Below are positions 25,372-34,619 of a DNA stretch of 64,000 nt, piece by piece (positions within the stretch are counted from its first letter, which is position 1; each line of letters opens with the position of its first letter). The DNA lies in NCBI RefSeq assembly GCF_022900255.1, contig NZ_JALIRM010000009.1:124001-188000 (forward strand). Direction: 5' to 3'. Both the position numbers and the translations under genes were made by a program. The notes below the pieces were generated by a model, which ran no database searches, had not been told where the DNA came from, and saw nothing but the letters and a program-made list of their open reading frames with translations. This DNA is from Lederbergia wuyishanensis (GTDB lineage: Bacteria > Bacillota > Bacilli > Bacillales > Bacillaceae_C).

Positions 25372-26952
25372 TGTAGCACTTTCTTCATCTATATAAAATG
25401 ATTCATGTCCAAGCTCATCGACTAACCCGCTTTTTTGAAATAGCTCCATTCCCCAATCTGGTAAGCCAGAAATTAATACTGTGCCACCAGACTTTCTAAA
25501 GTTTTTAATGAAGGAAGCAAGCTTTTCCTCACCTGTCGCATCGATGGTTGTAACTTCAGACATATTTAAAATAATAACTCTCGGCGGACTTTCAAGCGAT
25601 GATTTAAGAAGATGTTCAAATGCTTGGGCTGTTCCGAAAAATAACGGTCCTTTAATCGTAAACGTTTTATAGCGAAAATGTGATGTTAAATCCAAAGCAT
25701 CTTGTTTTTGATTCACTTGCAGCATTTCACTTTTCTTTTTAATAAAAGAAAGAATGGCAAGTAATATTCCTACTTGGACAGCTACTGTAAGATTAACAAA
25801 AACGGTGAGTATAAATGTTGTAACGAGAACGACCGAATCACTCGTTTTCAGCTTTAAAAGTTGTTTAAATGACTTTAACTCCGCCATGTTCCAAGCAACA
25901 AACATTAAAAGCGGCGCCATTGCTGCAAGTGGAATGTGAGAGGCATATGGAGCAAAAAGCAGTAATGTCCCTAAAACGAAAAGGCTATGAATGATCCCAG
26001 AAAGTCTGCTAACAGCACCTGATTTAATATTTGTGGCAGTTCGAGCGATTGCTCCAGTGGCAGGAATTCCTCCGAAAAGCGGTGCAACAATATTGGCAAT
26101 TCCTTGTCCAAACAGCTCCCGATTTGAATGATGTTTTTCATTCGTCATTCCATCCGCAACTACTGCAGATAGGAGAGATTCAATAGCCCCTAATGCCGCA
26201 ATGATAAGAGCGGGTACCCACAACTCACCAATTTTTCCAAGTGTAATCTCTGGAAACTTGAAGTCTGGCAATGATTGCGGAATACCACCGAAGGCAGTAC
26301 CAACGGTTTCAACATAGCTTGGATAAAACAAGACCGAGACTACGGTGGGTATAATGAGTCCTACCAGTAAAACAGGAATCCGCTTTGAAATTCTAGGTAC
26401 AACAATAATCGTAATTAGTCCAATAATCGCTGTTAGAATGCTAAATCCATTTAAAGTATGAAAATGTCGGAAAATCTCAAGCATATTTTCGTGGAAATAT
26501 TCCTTCTTTTCAAGCCCCGTAAGACCGAAGAAATTTCCTAGCTGTCCAGAGAAAATAATGACAGCAATCCCAGTTGTAAAACCAATTGTCACAGATCGCG
26601 GAATAAAGTGAATTAAACTTCCAAGTCGGAAAAAACTCATAATGACGAGTAAAACTCCCGCCATTAAACCCGCTACCAACAAATTCTCATATCCATATTG
26701 AAGCACGACTGCGAGTAAAATTGGAATAAATGCTCCCGTAGGACCAGCAATTTGAAAGCGAGAACCACCGAGCAAAGAAACAAGCAATCCCGCGATAATT
26801 GTCGTGTAAATTCCATATTCCGGCTTAACACCCGACGCCATGGCAAAAGCCATCCCAAGAGGAATGGCCACAATACCGACAGTTATCCCAGAAATGAAGT
26901 CTTTGCGGAGGCTCGCGGGCTGATAATCGCGCAAACGATTAACAGCAAACAT
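25333..26952 (-). CDS. SulP/SLC26 family anion transporter with STAS domain
   Basis: 539 aa. About 12-14 membrane helices (residues 20-400) with the SulP signature region SGVKPEYGIYTTIIAGLLVSL and the FGGIPATGAIARTATNIKSG motif of the substrate pocket, then a cytoplasmic STAS domain (about 430-525) containing VIILNMSEVTTIDATGEEKL. Family members carry sulfate, bicarbonate or dicarboxylates. No sulfur-assimilation or carbonic-anhydrase gene is adjacent, so the ion is open. The last residues are encoded in a REP-like hairpin. GGGTGGAG precedes the ATG. Confidence 0.9.
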   Translation of the reverse strand: MFAVNRLRDYQPASLRKDFISGITVGIVAIPLGMAFAMASGVKPEYGIYTTIIAGLLVSLLGGSRFQIAGPTGAFIPILLAVVLQYGYENLLVAGLMAGVLLVIMSFFRLGSLIHFIPRSVTIGFTTGIAVIIFSGQLGNFFGLTGLEKKEYFHENMLEIFRHFHTLNGFSILTAIIGLITIIVVPRISKRIPVLLVGLIIPTVVSVLFYPSYVETVGTAFGGIPQSLPDFKFPEITLGKIGELWVPALIIAALGAIESLLSAVVADGMTNEKHHSNRELFGQGIANIVAPLFGGIPATGAIARTATNIKSGAVSRLSGIIHSLFVLGTLLLFAPYASHIPLAAMAPLLMFVAWNMAELKSFKQLLKLKTSDSVVLVTTFILTVFVNLTVAVQVGILLAILSFIKKKSEMLQVNQKQDALDLTSHFRYKTFTIKGPLFFGTAQAFEHLLKSSLESPPRVIILNMSEVTTIDATGEEKLASFIKNFRKSGGTVLISGLPDWGMELFQKSGLVDELGHESFYIDEESATGSVPYHLKAVGD

Positions 26953-27159
26953 GTTAACTCCACCCTTGATTTCATTTTTTATAAAAAAATAACAACATTA
27001 TAATACTAGTGAACAAATTTCATTTTATCATGGAACTGATATAAATTCAATGGTTCATTGCTTTAAAAGTAGTGAAAAATAAAAGGAATAATAAAGATTT
27101 TTCTTGGAAAATAGTATTATACTTAAGGCATAGTTCATTCATTAAAGGGTGTGTTTATA

Positions 27160-28401
27160 ATGAATAACAAAATCGGTATAATTGCGGATGATTTTACAGG
27201 AGCAAATGATTCAGGAGTTCAGTTGGCAAAAAAGGGTTTGCGAACCTCGGTGGGAATCCAGTTAAATGAGAATAATGATGTATTAGTGATCGATACAAAC
27301 AGTCGATCTCTAGAGCCTTCTGAAGCTTATACTAGAGTTTTAAAGGCTGCCCAATACATGTTTCGTTCTGGGGTTTCTCATATTTACAAAAAAATTGATT
27401 CTACACTAAGAGGTAATATAGGAATTGAATTATTGGCTGTTGAAAAAGTATATGAGCCAGATATTGTTGTGATCGTACCTGCTTTCCCTAAATTAGGACG
27501 GATTACAAAAGAAGGTCATCATTATATCAATGGAGAAATCATTAGTGAAACAGAATTTGCAAAAGATCCAAAAACTCCGGTGAAAGTGAGTTATATTCCT
27601 GATCTCCTCTATATAGAAGCGAAGAAAAGAGCGGTGGTATATAATTCGGAAATCTTGCGAAAAACAGATGAAGAATTTATACAAAGAATTAATTTAGGTG
27701 AAAATTGGATTGTATTTGACGTAGAAAAGGATACCGATTTTACAGAAATCATTGATAAATTGTTGAAAACAGAATTAAAGATTGTTTGGGCAGGATCTGC
27801 AGGTTTAATAGAATATTTACCATCTAGGCTAAGGTTGGAAACTTCTCAACTACTTGAAATGCCTAAATACTCCATTGGAAAAACATTAACGATTTCCGGA
27901 AGTTTATCAAATGTTACTCGGAAACAACTTCGCGAAGCAGAGAGAATGCCGAATACATATACTATTAAAGTAGACGTGCTCCAAATATTAAAACAATCTA
28001 TCGATATGGAAACGATATTAAATAATATCCAAAATCGGCCTGAAATTGAACATATCTTTTTATATGTAGTTTCCAACGAAAGATATCATTATGTGCAAGC
28101 TTTAGCGATAAGTGAGCAGATTGTTGAGAGACTTGGCGAGATGGCGTTGGCAATTTGTGAAAATATTGAATCCGTCCAAGGGCTGTTTTTAACAGGTGGT
28201 GATACCGCAAGAGCGGTTTGCTCGAAACTTGGGATTGTTGAAATAGTATTATTCACTGAAGTAGAGGCAGGTTTGCCATTTGGAAAGTTACTAGGATACA
28301 AGAGAGAATTATGGGCAGTTACGAAAGCAGGAGGATTTGGTACGAAATATACCTTGAAACATGCATTACATTTTTTAAAGGACAGTGGTAAAGATGATTA
28401 A
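27160..28401 (+). CDS. four-carbon acid sugar kinase (DUF1537, OtnK/DtnK family)
   Basis: 413 aa kinase that phosphorylates C4 sugar acids such as D-threonate, L-threonate or D-erythronate at O4. N-terminal substrate domain signature IGIIADDFTGANDSGVQLA and YKKIDSTLRGNIG; C-terminal nucleotide domain with KTLTISGSLSNVTRKQL and LFLTGGDTARAV. ATG 27160 has AAAGGGTG upstream; an in-frame GTG at 27151 is less likely. It overlaps the PdxA2 gene by 8 bases. The pair performs kinase and oxidation steps that give dihydroxyacetone phosphate and CO2 from threonate; no epimerase, aldolase, isomerase or transporter is alongside, so the threonate branch fits best. Confidence 0.88.
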   Translation: MNNKIGIIADDFTGANDSGVQLAKKGLRTSVGIQLNENNDVLVIDTNSRSLEPSEAYTRVLKAAQYMFRSGVSHIYKKIDSTLRGNIGIELLAVEKVYEPDIVVIVPAFPKLGRITKEGHHYINGEIISETEFAKDPKTPVKVSYIPDLLYIEAKKRAVVYNSEILRKTDEEFIQRINLGENWIVFDVEKDTDFTEIIDKLLKTELKIVWAGSAGLIEYLPSRLRLETSQLLEMPKYSIGKTLTISGSLSNVTRKQLREAERMPNTYTIKVDVLQILKQSIDMETILNNIQNRPEIEHIFLYVVSNERYHYVQALAISEQIVERLGEMALAICENIESVQGLFLTGGDTARAVCSKLGIVEIVLFTEVEAGLPFGKLLGYKRELWAVTKAGGFGTKYTLKHALHFLKDSGKDD

Positions 28402-29392
28402 ACCTATTATTGGCATTACAATGGGTGACTCTGCAGGTGTTGGGCCTGAAATCATTTTAAAAAGTTTGGGTCATGCGGAGATCCATGATATTTGCCGCGC
28501 AATTGTGATCGGGGATGCAAAAATTCTTGAACGTGCGAAAACGTTTATACACTCTGATATGGATATTCGTTCAATTTCTACATTGAATCAGGCGGGATTT
28601 TCACCGAATGTAATAAATTGTTATGATCTAGACCTCTTGCCAAAAAATTTACCAATTGGACAAGTTTCCGCCGAATCTGGCCATGCTGCTTATAAATTCG
28701 TGGAGAAGGCAGTGGAGCTGGCATTAAATAAGGAAATTGATGCTATTTGTACAGCGCCATTAAATAAGGAAGCACTTCATAAAGGGGGGCATACATATCC
28801 AGGTCATACTGAGATATTGGCTGACCTAACGAATACGAAAGATTTTTCTATGATGCTATCAGCACCTAATCTGCGTGTCATCCATGTAACGACCCATGTC
28901 GGAATTATTGATGCAATAAAGATGATTAATCCGCAAAGAGTGTTTGAGGTCATTCGTTTAGCAAATGATACCTTAACACGTGCAGGAATTGAGCAACCAA
29001 AGATTGCGGTTTGTGGAATCAATCCCCATGCAGGAGAAAGTGGCCTTTTTGGTTATGGCGAAGAAGAAGAAAAAATTATCCCAGCTGTAAAAAAAGCACA
29101 AGGAGAAGGGATTGACGCTGTCGGTCCATTACCAGCTGATACTTTATTTTTCCGTGCTGTGCGTGGTGATTTTGATGTAGTGGTAGCAATGTATCACGAT
29201 CAAGGACATGGCCCTGTAAAAGTACTTGGACTGGATGCAGGTGTCAACATTACAGTCGGGCTTCCAATCATTAGAACAAGTGTGGATCATGGAACGGCTT
29301 TTGATATAGCAGGAAAAGGAATTGCTGACGAGAGAAGTTTGATGGAAGCAATTCGGCAGGCGGTGGGATTGGTGCCGAAAGGAAAGGAATAA
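28394..29392 (+). CDS. pdxA2: PdxA2-type 4-phospho-threonate dehydrogenase
   Basis: 332 aa member of the PdxA family. N-terminal GITMGDSAGVGPEIILK, metal-binding histidines in HVTTHVGIIDAI and AMYHDQGHGPVKVLG, and PIIRTSVDHGTAFDIAGKG near the end. HDQGHGPVK, rather than the HDQGxIPxK of pyridoxine-biosynthetic PdxA, and linkage to a DUF1537 kinase mark the PdxA2 branch, which oxidises and decarboxylates 4-phospho-D-threonate or -erythronate to dihydroxyacetone phosphate using NAD. ATG 28394 lies inside the kinase gene, so translation is coupled. Which stereoisomer is used cannot be read from the sequence. Confidence 0.87.
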   Translation: MIKPIIGITMGDSAGVGPEIILKSLGHAEIHDICRAIVIGDAKILERAKTFIHSDMDIRSISTLNQAGFSPNVINCYDLDLLPKNLPIGQVSAESGHAAYKFVEKAVELALNKEIDAICTAPLNKEALHKGGHTYPGHTEILADLTNTKDFSMMLSAPNLRVIHVTTHVGIIDAIKMINPQRVFEVIRLANDTLTRAGIEQPKIAVCGINPHAGESGLFGYGEEEEKIIPAVKKAQGEGIDAVGPLPADTLFFRAVRGDFDVVVAMYHDQGHGPVKVLGLDAGVNITVGLPIIRTSVDHGTAFDIAGKGIADERSLMEAIRQAVGLVPKGKE

Positions 29393-29658
29393 ACAAAAAA
29401 AGCCGCTTCCTATATCTTAAAATGGATATCAATAAATGAAAAAGTTAATTTTTATCCAAAACCATTTATTCAATTAAAATTAATATATTTTACATCTTTA
29501 TAGTTTCAATTCTTGGATTTATGGAATATTAATATTCAAGCTTTAATCATAATAAAATGCTTTCTCTCAATAAACATTAATGGAAGGCTATCTATGCTTA
29601 AATAAATTAAAATGTAGTAACATCTCTATGAAATGGCCTTTTATCAAATAAAGTGATT

Positions 29659-29698
29659 AACTGTGTGAGTAAATAACTCACACAGTTTGATTTTTGTG
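29659..29698 (+). terminator. strong hairpin terminator
   Basis: Perfect 12-base stem AACTGTGTGAGT / ACTCACACAGTT, 5-base loop, then GATTTTTG. It lies 270 bases after the PdxA2 stop and may end that transcript or a lost gene. Confidence 0.7.
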
Positions 29699-29820
29699 TA
29701 CGCTATGATGAAAAAAACTTTAGGTCTTGATTGAACATGATTTTAATCCTACCATAGTTTTCATAAAAATGAGTAAGAATATTTTTAATTGCGTAGTTAA
29801 TGTCTTTTAATAATTTTTAC

Positions 29821-30021
29821 TTACTCCTTTTTTGGTAAATAAATCATCCAACGCAGTTCCTCTCCCCAATTGACTTTACCGCATCAATTCTACTTCATAC
29901 GACTCTATGAAAAAAGTGGATAAACCATTCCTATTCCACCTGTTTGACGGCTTTGCGATTTATCGCCTTTATAGAAACGAATCAAAACCTTATTGGAATA
30001 AGCATTCCCTATAAACCTCAT
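29821..30021 (-). pseudogene. frameshifted remnant of an unrecognised protein
   Basis: On the minus strand a protein-like sequence is spread over three frames: MRFIGNAYSNKVLIRFYKGD and QTGGIGMVYPLF in one, FIESYEVELMR after a shift in a T-run near 29910, and NWGEELRWMIYLPKKE with a final stop at 29821 after another shift near 29876. The consistent acidic/aromatic make-up across shifts argues for a real, decayed C-terminal domain. I do not recognise the family, and no ribosome-binding site is seen. Confidence 0.45.
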
Positions 30022-30520
30022 GGGAAAAGGAAATTACAAATTTGTGGCGTATATATTATATGAAAGGGCTTTCTTGGGAAGGGTGATCGTCTTAACCTAC
30101 ATTGAGAAAAAATTGAGGTAAACCAGCAGAATATGAAGTTTCTTACAACACTCCCTACTTTGTGTGGGGATTATCTATTTTTATTCCTTTTAGATATTGG
30201 AGAATCTAGGGGCATATCAAGAATAATCAGCTGCTGTAAGATTGTTTTGTGGAAACAAATTAATTGTAATCTAAATGAAACCGATACTGAATGACCTTAT
30301 GTAAGATACTTTTGTGAATATTATACTAGGAAGTCCTATCGGTGAATTAGAAAAGTGTAAAAGAATGGAGGGGATGGGTAGATCCGAAATGACAGAAGAA
30401 GACAACTTGTGCTATTTCAAAAAAGTTCTTTAAAAAAGTTAAGAGGTAAACTATTAAAGTAGCAATTTCCAATATATCAATATACTTGCTATTGATTCAA
30501 TTAGCTTTGGAGGGGGTTAT

Positions 30521-32269
30521 TTGTTTAACATTCCTGCAAATTCATTACATAAAACTATATTTGTGAGACTCCTTGTTATATATATCATTGTTATCCTTCC
30601 CATCATCTTACTCGGAATATATTTATATAACTGGAGTTATAACAATGCAAGCCAAGAGATATCCAGAAATACTATTGTTCAATTAAATACCTACTTGGAG
30701 GATTTGAATCGCGAAATTGAATGGATTGAAATTCAACAATTCGATATATTAGCGGATAAGGAATTGCAAAAAATGGCACTAGCTTGGGAGGTAATGGATA
30801 ATTACGAAAAAAAGATAAGCATTACTTATTTACTGCATCGGCTGACTTCAATTAAGAATACTAGTCCATTTATTAAGGATGTCTCTATACATATTCCATC
30901 GATTGATAAGACTTTTTCAGCCACTAATTCTGTTCAAGAGTTTAATCATGTACGGTACGAAAGCATTCTTGCTTGTATTCAAGGTACTAAAAGTCGGATT
31001 ATCAAGCAAGGGGATTCCTTGAGTCTCATGACGCTAATGTTTGGCGGGTGGGAAGTAGGAAAACCACTTTTCGTAATTCAAATTGAGTTAAATAATGATA
31101 GGTTGAGGGGTGACCTAGATACCTTAAATATTTACTCTGAGAGCGGTACTTTTTTGATTTCTAAAGATTGGGGAGAGATATTAGCTACCGGTGAGGAGTC
31201 CAGCAATATTATACAAAGCTTCCTTAGTGTTGTTAAAGGTTCAAGTGAATTTACGGAGATAATGGATGTTGAAGTAGAGAATTATCATACCGACAAAGCG
31301 CATTCTGAAGAATTGGGACTATTTGTTGTCAAATTTATACCGGAAGAGATGGTCAGAAGACCGCTTAATAAGTTTAGTAAATGGGCATGGGTGTTCGCTT
31401 TTGCCTCAATTGTTGCAATAGTTATTTATTCTTATTCGACTTATAAGCTAGTTCATAGACCTTTATTACGTCTTGTAGAAGGTTTCAAGAGAATGGAAGG
31501 CGGGGATTTGAACATTCCAATTGTACATAAAAAAGAGGATGAATTCGGATTCATTTATGATCGCTATAATAATATGTTAATTAAATTGAAAAAGCTCATT
31601 GATCGAGATTACAAGCTTAAGTTGATGATGCAAGAGGCTGAGTTAAAACAACTGCAGTCCCAAATTAATCCTCACTTTCTGTATAATAGTTTCTTCATAT
31701 TAAATTCACTCGCTAAAATTGAGGATATTGAGCGAATCGAGTTATTTACCAAAATGCTTGGGGAATATTTTAGATTTATTACACGTAATGGGGAAAGCAA
31801 TGTAACGTTAATGGAAGAAATTAAACACGCGCGAATGTATACGGAAATCCAAAATCTTCGGTTCTCAAGGCGCATTAGCGTACTATTCGATGAATTGCCT
31901 AAGGAATTGGAACTAATTAAGGTGCCAAGGTTGATCGTACAGCCTATTATTGAGAATGCATATGAGCATAGCCTCGAGAAAATGCCAGATGAGGGCTTTC
32001 TTCGAGTAAGCTTTGAAAAGCGAGGTGACATTGTTTCTATCGTTGTGGAGGATAATGGAGACACATTAAGTGATGAAGAGATTCATAAATTAGGTTCTCG
32101 TATTGCCAATATAAATGAATTACAGGAGATGACAGGTATTATTAATATCCATCGAAGAATTGCATTGACCTATGGAGAAGGAAGTGGTTTGTTCTTATCA
32201 AGAAGTACGCTAAATGGTCTAAAAGTTACAATTCGAATCAAGTTAAAGGAGGAGGGGAACGATGTATAG
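30521..32269 (+). CDS. YesM-type sensor histidine kinase
   Basis: 582 aa. Helix at about 13-35, an extracytoplasmic Cache-like sensor of about 240 residues, second helix near 290-310, HAMP linker (LLRLVEGFKRMEGGDL), then the LytS/YesM-type His_kinase domain with QSQINPHFLYNSFF, phosphoacceptor H385. The ATPase domain carries PRLIVQPIIENAYEHS (N-box) and VVEDNGD. TTG start after GGAGGGGG. It overlaps its AraC-type partner by 8 bases. Such pairs sense extracellular oligosaccharides, often through the cognate binding protein, and switch on the adjacent importer. Confidence 0.92.
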   Translation: MFNIPANSLHKTIFVRLLVIYIIVILPIILLGIYLYNWSYNNASQEISRNTIVQLNTYLEDLNREIEWIEIQQFDILADKELQKMALAWEVMDNYEKKISITYLLHRLTSIKNTSPFIKDVSIHIPSIDKTFSATNSVQEFNHVRYESILACIQGTKSRIIKQGDSLSLMTLMFGGWEVGKPLFVIQIELNNDRLRGDLDTLNIYSESGTFLISKDWGEILATGEESSNIIQSFLSVVKGSSEFTEIMDVEVENYHTDKAHSEELGLFVVKFIPEEMVRRPLNKFSKWAWVFAFASIVAIVIYSYSTYKLVHRPLLRLVEGFKRMEGGDLNIPIVHKKEDEFGFIYDRYNNMLIKLKKLIDRDYKLKLMMQEAELKQLQSQINPHFLYNSFFILNSLAKIEDIERIELFTKMLGEYFRFITRNGESNVTLMEEIKHARMYTEIQNLRFSRRISVLFDELPKELELIKVPRLIVQPIIENAYEHSLEKMPDEGFLRVSFEKRGDIVSIVVEDNGDTLSDEEIHKLGSRIANINELQEMTGIINIHRRIALTYGEGSGLFLSRSTLNGLKVTIRIKLKEEGNDV

Positions 32270-33890
32270 ACTATTAATTGTAGATGATGAAGAAATTATA
32301 ACGGATGGATTGTATGAAGTGTTTAGCAGCCTCATGCCAGAGCAGCTTGATGTCTGTAAAGCTTACTCGGGTAAAGAGGCCTTAGAGTGGATGTCGCGCA
32401 CGAGAATCGATATCGTTCTCACCGATATCGCAATGCCTGGGTTAAATGGTCTGGAGTTGATTGATAGGGTTCGGGCTTATTGGTCAAGATGTAAAGTAAT
32501 TTTTCTAACTGGACATAGTAATTTTGAATATACTTATCAGGCTATTCAAATGACAAATGTTAGGTATTTATTGAAAACTGAAGGATTCGACAAGGTAATA
32601 GATACCGTCATGGAAGTCATAAAAGAAATCCAACTGAATAATTTCGAAAGTCAATTATTGAAACAGTCACGAGAGCAGGTATATGCTTATGAATTCATGG
32701 CTCAAGGTGATTTCATGAGACTTCTGTTGCAAAATAGTAAAGCTATTTGTTCGGATCGAGAAGCGTTGAACGATGATTTTAAAAAATTGAATATGGCTTT
32801 GGATCCAAAAAAGAATGTATTGATGGTTCTTAGTCGTTTAACTTTTCCAAAAGGAAAGACGTATACCGAAAGATGTGATATCCTCTCTTCAGTTAGGGCC
32901 AAGTGGGATTACCATCTGTCAGATAAAACGTGTAGTATCGGAATTACTGATAAATTTGGCGACATGTTATGGTTTATACAACCGATTCCCAATGCTGAAG
33001 ATGTGGTTGAACATCACTTACTACGATATTTAGAAGGCACACTTGAACTTATCCAAAAGGAATGTCTTACTTCCCTAGGGATAACTTTAGGATTTACCGT
33101 AAGCGGTAGATGCTGCAAATGGGAGGCTATAGCTCAGAATTATGAACGTCTTCATCGGGTTCAACAGCTAAAAATGGGAGATGACATTCCTGTTATATTG
33201 TGGGATTACTCAGACCAAATTGATGAAAACTCTAATAATGAAGGACTTGTTCCAACTCATAAAATCGAAGTTATTGCTGCTCATCTTGAAGCAAACAGAG
33301 CAACGGAGTTTCTTGATGACCTGGAGGAATTGGTTGCTTCAACGAATTTATATGGAAATGTTCAAAAAACTATCGAAACTTATTTCTCAATAGCACTTGT
33401 ACTATATTCTTACATTAACCGACAAGGGTGGAACAGCAGAATCTATAATTATGAAATGCTATTGCGTTTAGACGATCACCCTTCTATGAAAGAAGGGTTC
33501 AACTTTTTGAGAGCAATAGCCGAGGGAATAATTAAAATTAAACAAACGGATGAACGGGATAGATCCTCCCAAGTGATAGATAGAATCTGTCAATACATCG
33601 AAAGGAATTTAGGTGAGGATCTATCCTTAGTTCGGCTAGCAGAGACTTTTTATTTCAATCCCTCTTACTTATCGTATTTTTTCAAACAGGAGTGTGGAAG
33701 CAATTTATCAGAGTATATCGATAAATGCCGCATAAGAAAAGCGAAAGAGCTTTTGCGAGATAGAGATTTAAAAATACGGGAAATAGCAGCTAACGTAGGC
33801 TACACTTCTGCTCATTCGTTTACTCGCTTTTTTAAAAAGGTTACCGGAATGACACCAAAAGAATATCGAGAGAATGTGCTTGTAAGTTAG
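32262..33890 (+). CDS. YesN-type response regulator with AraC DNA-binding domain
   Basis: 542 aa. Receiver domain at residues 1-125 with DDEE near the start, phosphoacceptor D55 (VLTDIAMPGLNG) and K in YLLKTEG. A long central region of about 300 residues without motifs follows, then two AraC helix-turn-helix units: LSLVRLAETFYFNPSYLSYFF and KIREIAANVGYTSAHSFTRF with GMTPKEYR at the end. AGGAGGGG precedes the ATG within the kinase gene. Expected to activate the solute-binding protein operon downstream. Confidence 0.92.
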   Translation: MYRLLIVDDEEIITDGLYEVFSSLMPEQLDVCKAYSGKEALEWMSRTRIDIVLTDIAMPGLNGLELIDRVRAYWSRCKVIFLTGHSNFEYTYQAIQMTNVRYLLKTEGFDKVIDTVMEVIKEIQLNNFESQLLKQSREQVYAYEFMAQGDFMRLLLQNSKAICSDREALNDDFKKLNMALDPKKNVLMVLSRLTFPKGKTYTERCDILSSVRAKWDYHLSDKTCSIGITDKFGDMLWFIQPIPNAEDVVEHHLLRYLEGTLELIQKECLTSLGITLGFTVSGRCCKWEAIAQNYERLHRVQQLKMGDDIPVILWDYSDQIDENSNNEGLVPTHKIEVIAAHLEANRATEFLDDLEELVASTNLYGNVQKTIETYFSIALVLYSYINRQGWNSRIYNYEMLLRLDDHPSMKEGFNFLRAIAEGIIKIKQTDERDRSSQVIDRICQYIERNLGEDLSLVRLAETFYFNPSYLSYFFKQECGSNLSEYIDKCRIRKAKELLRDRDLKIREIAANVGYTSAHSFTRFFKKVTGMTPKEYRENVLVS

Positions 33891-34424
33891 AATGATGATT
33901 AGTTAAGGAAGTGAGAATTTTTTAATTTAGATAAAATGTATAAAAATATCCTTTGATATCAACAACTATCAGGGATTGAAATGAAATATTACTAATAGTT
34001 AAAGTCGTTTAGGTGCAGTGGCTTTTGATTGGTAAGCTGAAATTCCCATTAATTTCATTGTGTTTTCAAAAATGTGCATTGAAAAGGAACCTTTGAACAT
34101 TTGCAAACGGGGGTCTCCCACTTGCTTTATCTTTTTAGTGCTTTTTTAGACAACACCCCTAAAGAAATCTTACTACCTTCTTTATATATCTATAGTGACT
34201 TGCGTATGCGTATCGTTTCTACAGCCCCTCTTGTTTCAATTCATTTAACAGTGTTGCAGTATAGTAGAGAAAGAGAAACTGTAAATCCTAATCAAGCATT
34301 TTCTTAATCTATTCCTCGAATAATGATAAGTCAGTAACGTATTTTATTTAAGATATAAAAATTTGTGTGAATTATAAAGAAATGCACATTTATTTTGAGT
34401 ACGTTACTTGACATAATTAAGTCA

Positions 34425-34438
34425 TGAAGGCGCTTTCA
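34425..34438. promoter_or_regulatory. cre-like CcpA operator
   Basis: TGAAGGCGCTTTCA differs by one base from the ideal palindromic cre TGAAAGCGCTTTCA (consensus TGWNANCGNTNWCA). It lies 181 bases upstream of the solute-binding protein start. Carbon catabolite repression of the importer is inferred. Confidence 0.55.
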
Positions 34439-34569
34439 TATTTGCGCTTAATCTATAAATATAAAAAGTATTAATAGGGAGGGAAAGCTCGAGTAGTATC
34501 TTCAAATAAGGATAACTAGAATTTGACGGAATGATTAACTGTTTTAATTAAGATAGCTTGTTGTTTTAT

Positions 34570-34585
34570 ATGAAGGCGCCTTTAT
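34570..34585. promoter_or_regulatory. palindrome related to the cre-like site
   Basis: ATGAAGGCGCCTTTAT shares its first ten bases with the upstream cre-like site (ATGAAGGCGC) and has a perfect AAGGCGCCTT core, but matches cre consensus poorly. It may be a second, weaker site or an operator for another regulator. Confidence 0.35.
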
Positions 34586-34619
34586 CTAAAGTGTTATAAA
34601 CAAACAAGGGGGATGGAAT

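Larger units (their letters stand above)
29393..30520. other. 1.1-kb gene-poor junction region before the carbohydrate island
   Basis: No intact gene is visible. It contains a good hairpin terminator (29659-29698), a decayed minus-strand ORF (29821-30021), and on the plus strand a short open tail ending near 30433 (MTEEDNLCYFKKVL) with no start or ribosome-binding site. The last 100 bases hold the promoter region and GGAGGGGG for the YesM-like kinase. It has the look of an old insertion scar. Confidence 0.6.
33891..34619. other. 729-bp regulatory gap upstream of the importer
   Basis: No convincing gene; a 68-codon frame at 34101-34307 has no ribosome-binding site and low-complexity codons. 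It holds a cre-like site (34425-34438), a related palindrome at 34570-34585 and a possible promoter (TTGACG 34523, TAATTA about 16 bases on). Sites for the YesN-type regulator are expected here but I cannot define them. Confidence 0.5.

Noticed and set aside
30307..30433. Second coding remnant on the plus strand ending KKVL
   Set aside because: A short open tail without start, ribosome-binding site or recognisable motif; too weak to call a pseudogene.
34101..34307. 68-codon frame upstream of the importer
   Set aside because: No ribosome-binding site, no domain pattern, and it lies in the regulatory gap.
34570..34585. Second site as a true cre
   Set aside because: It deviates from cre consensus at several fixed positions; reported only as a related palindrome.
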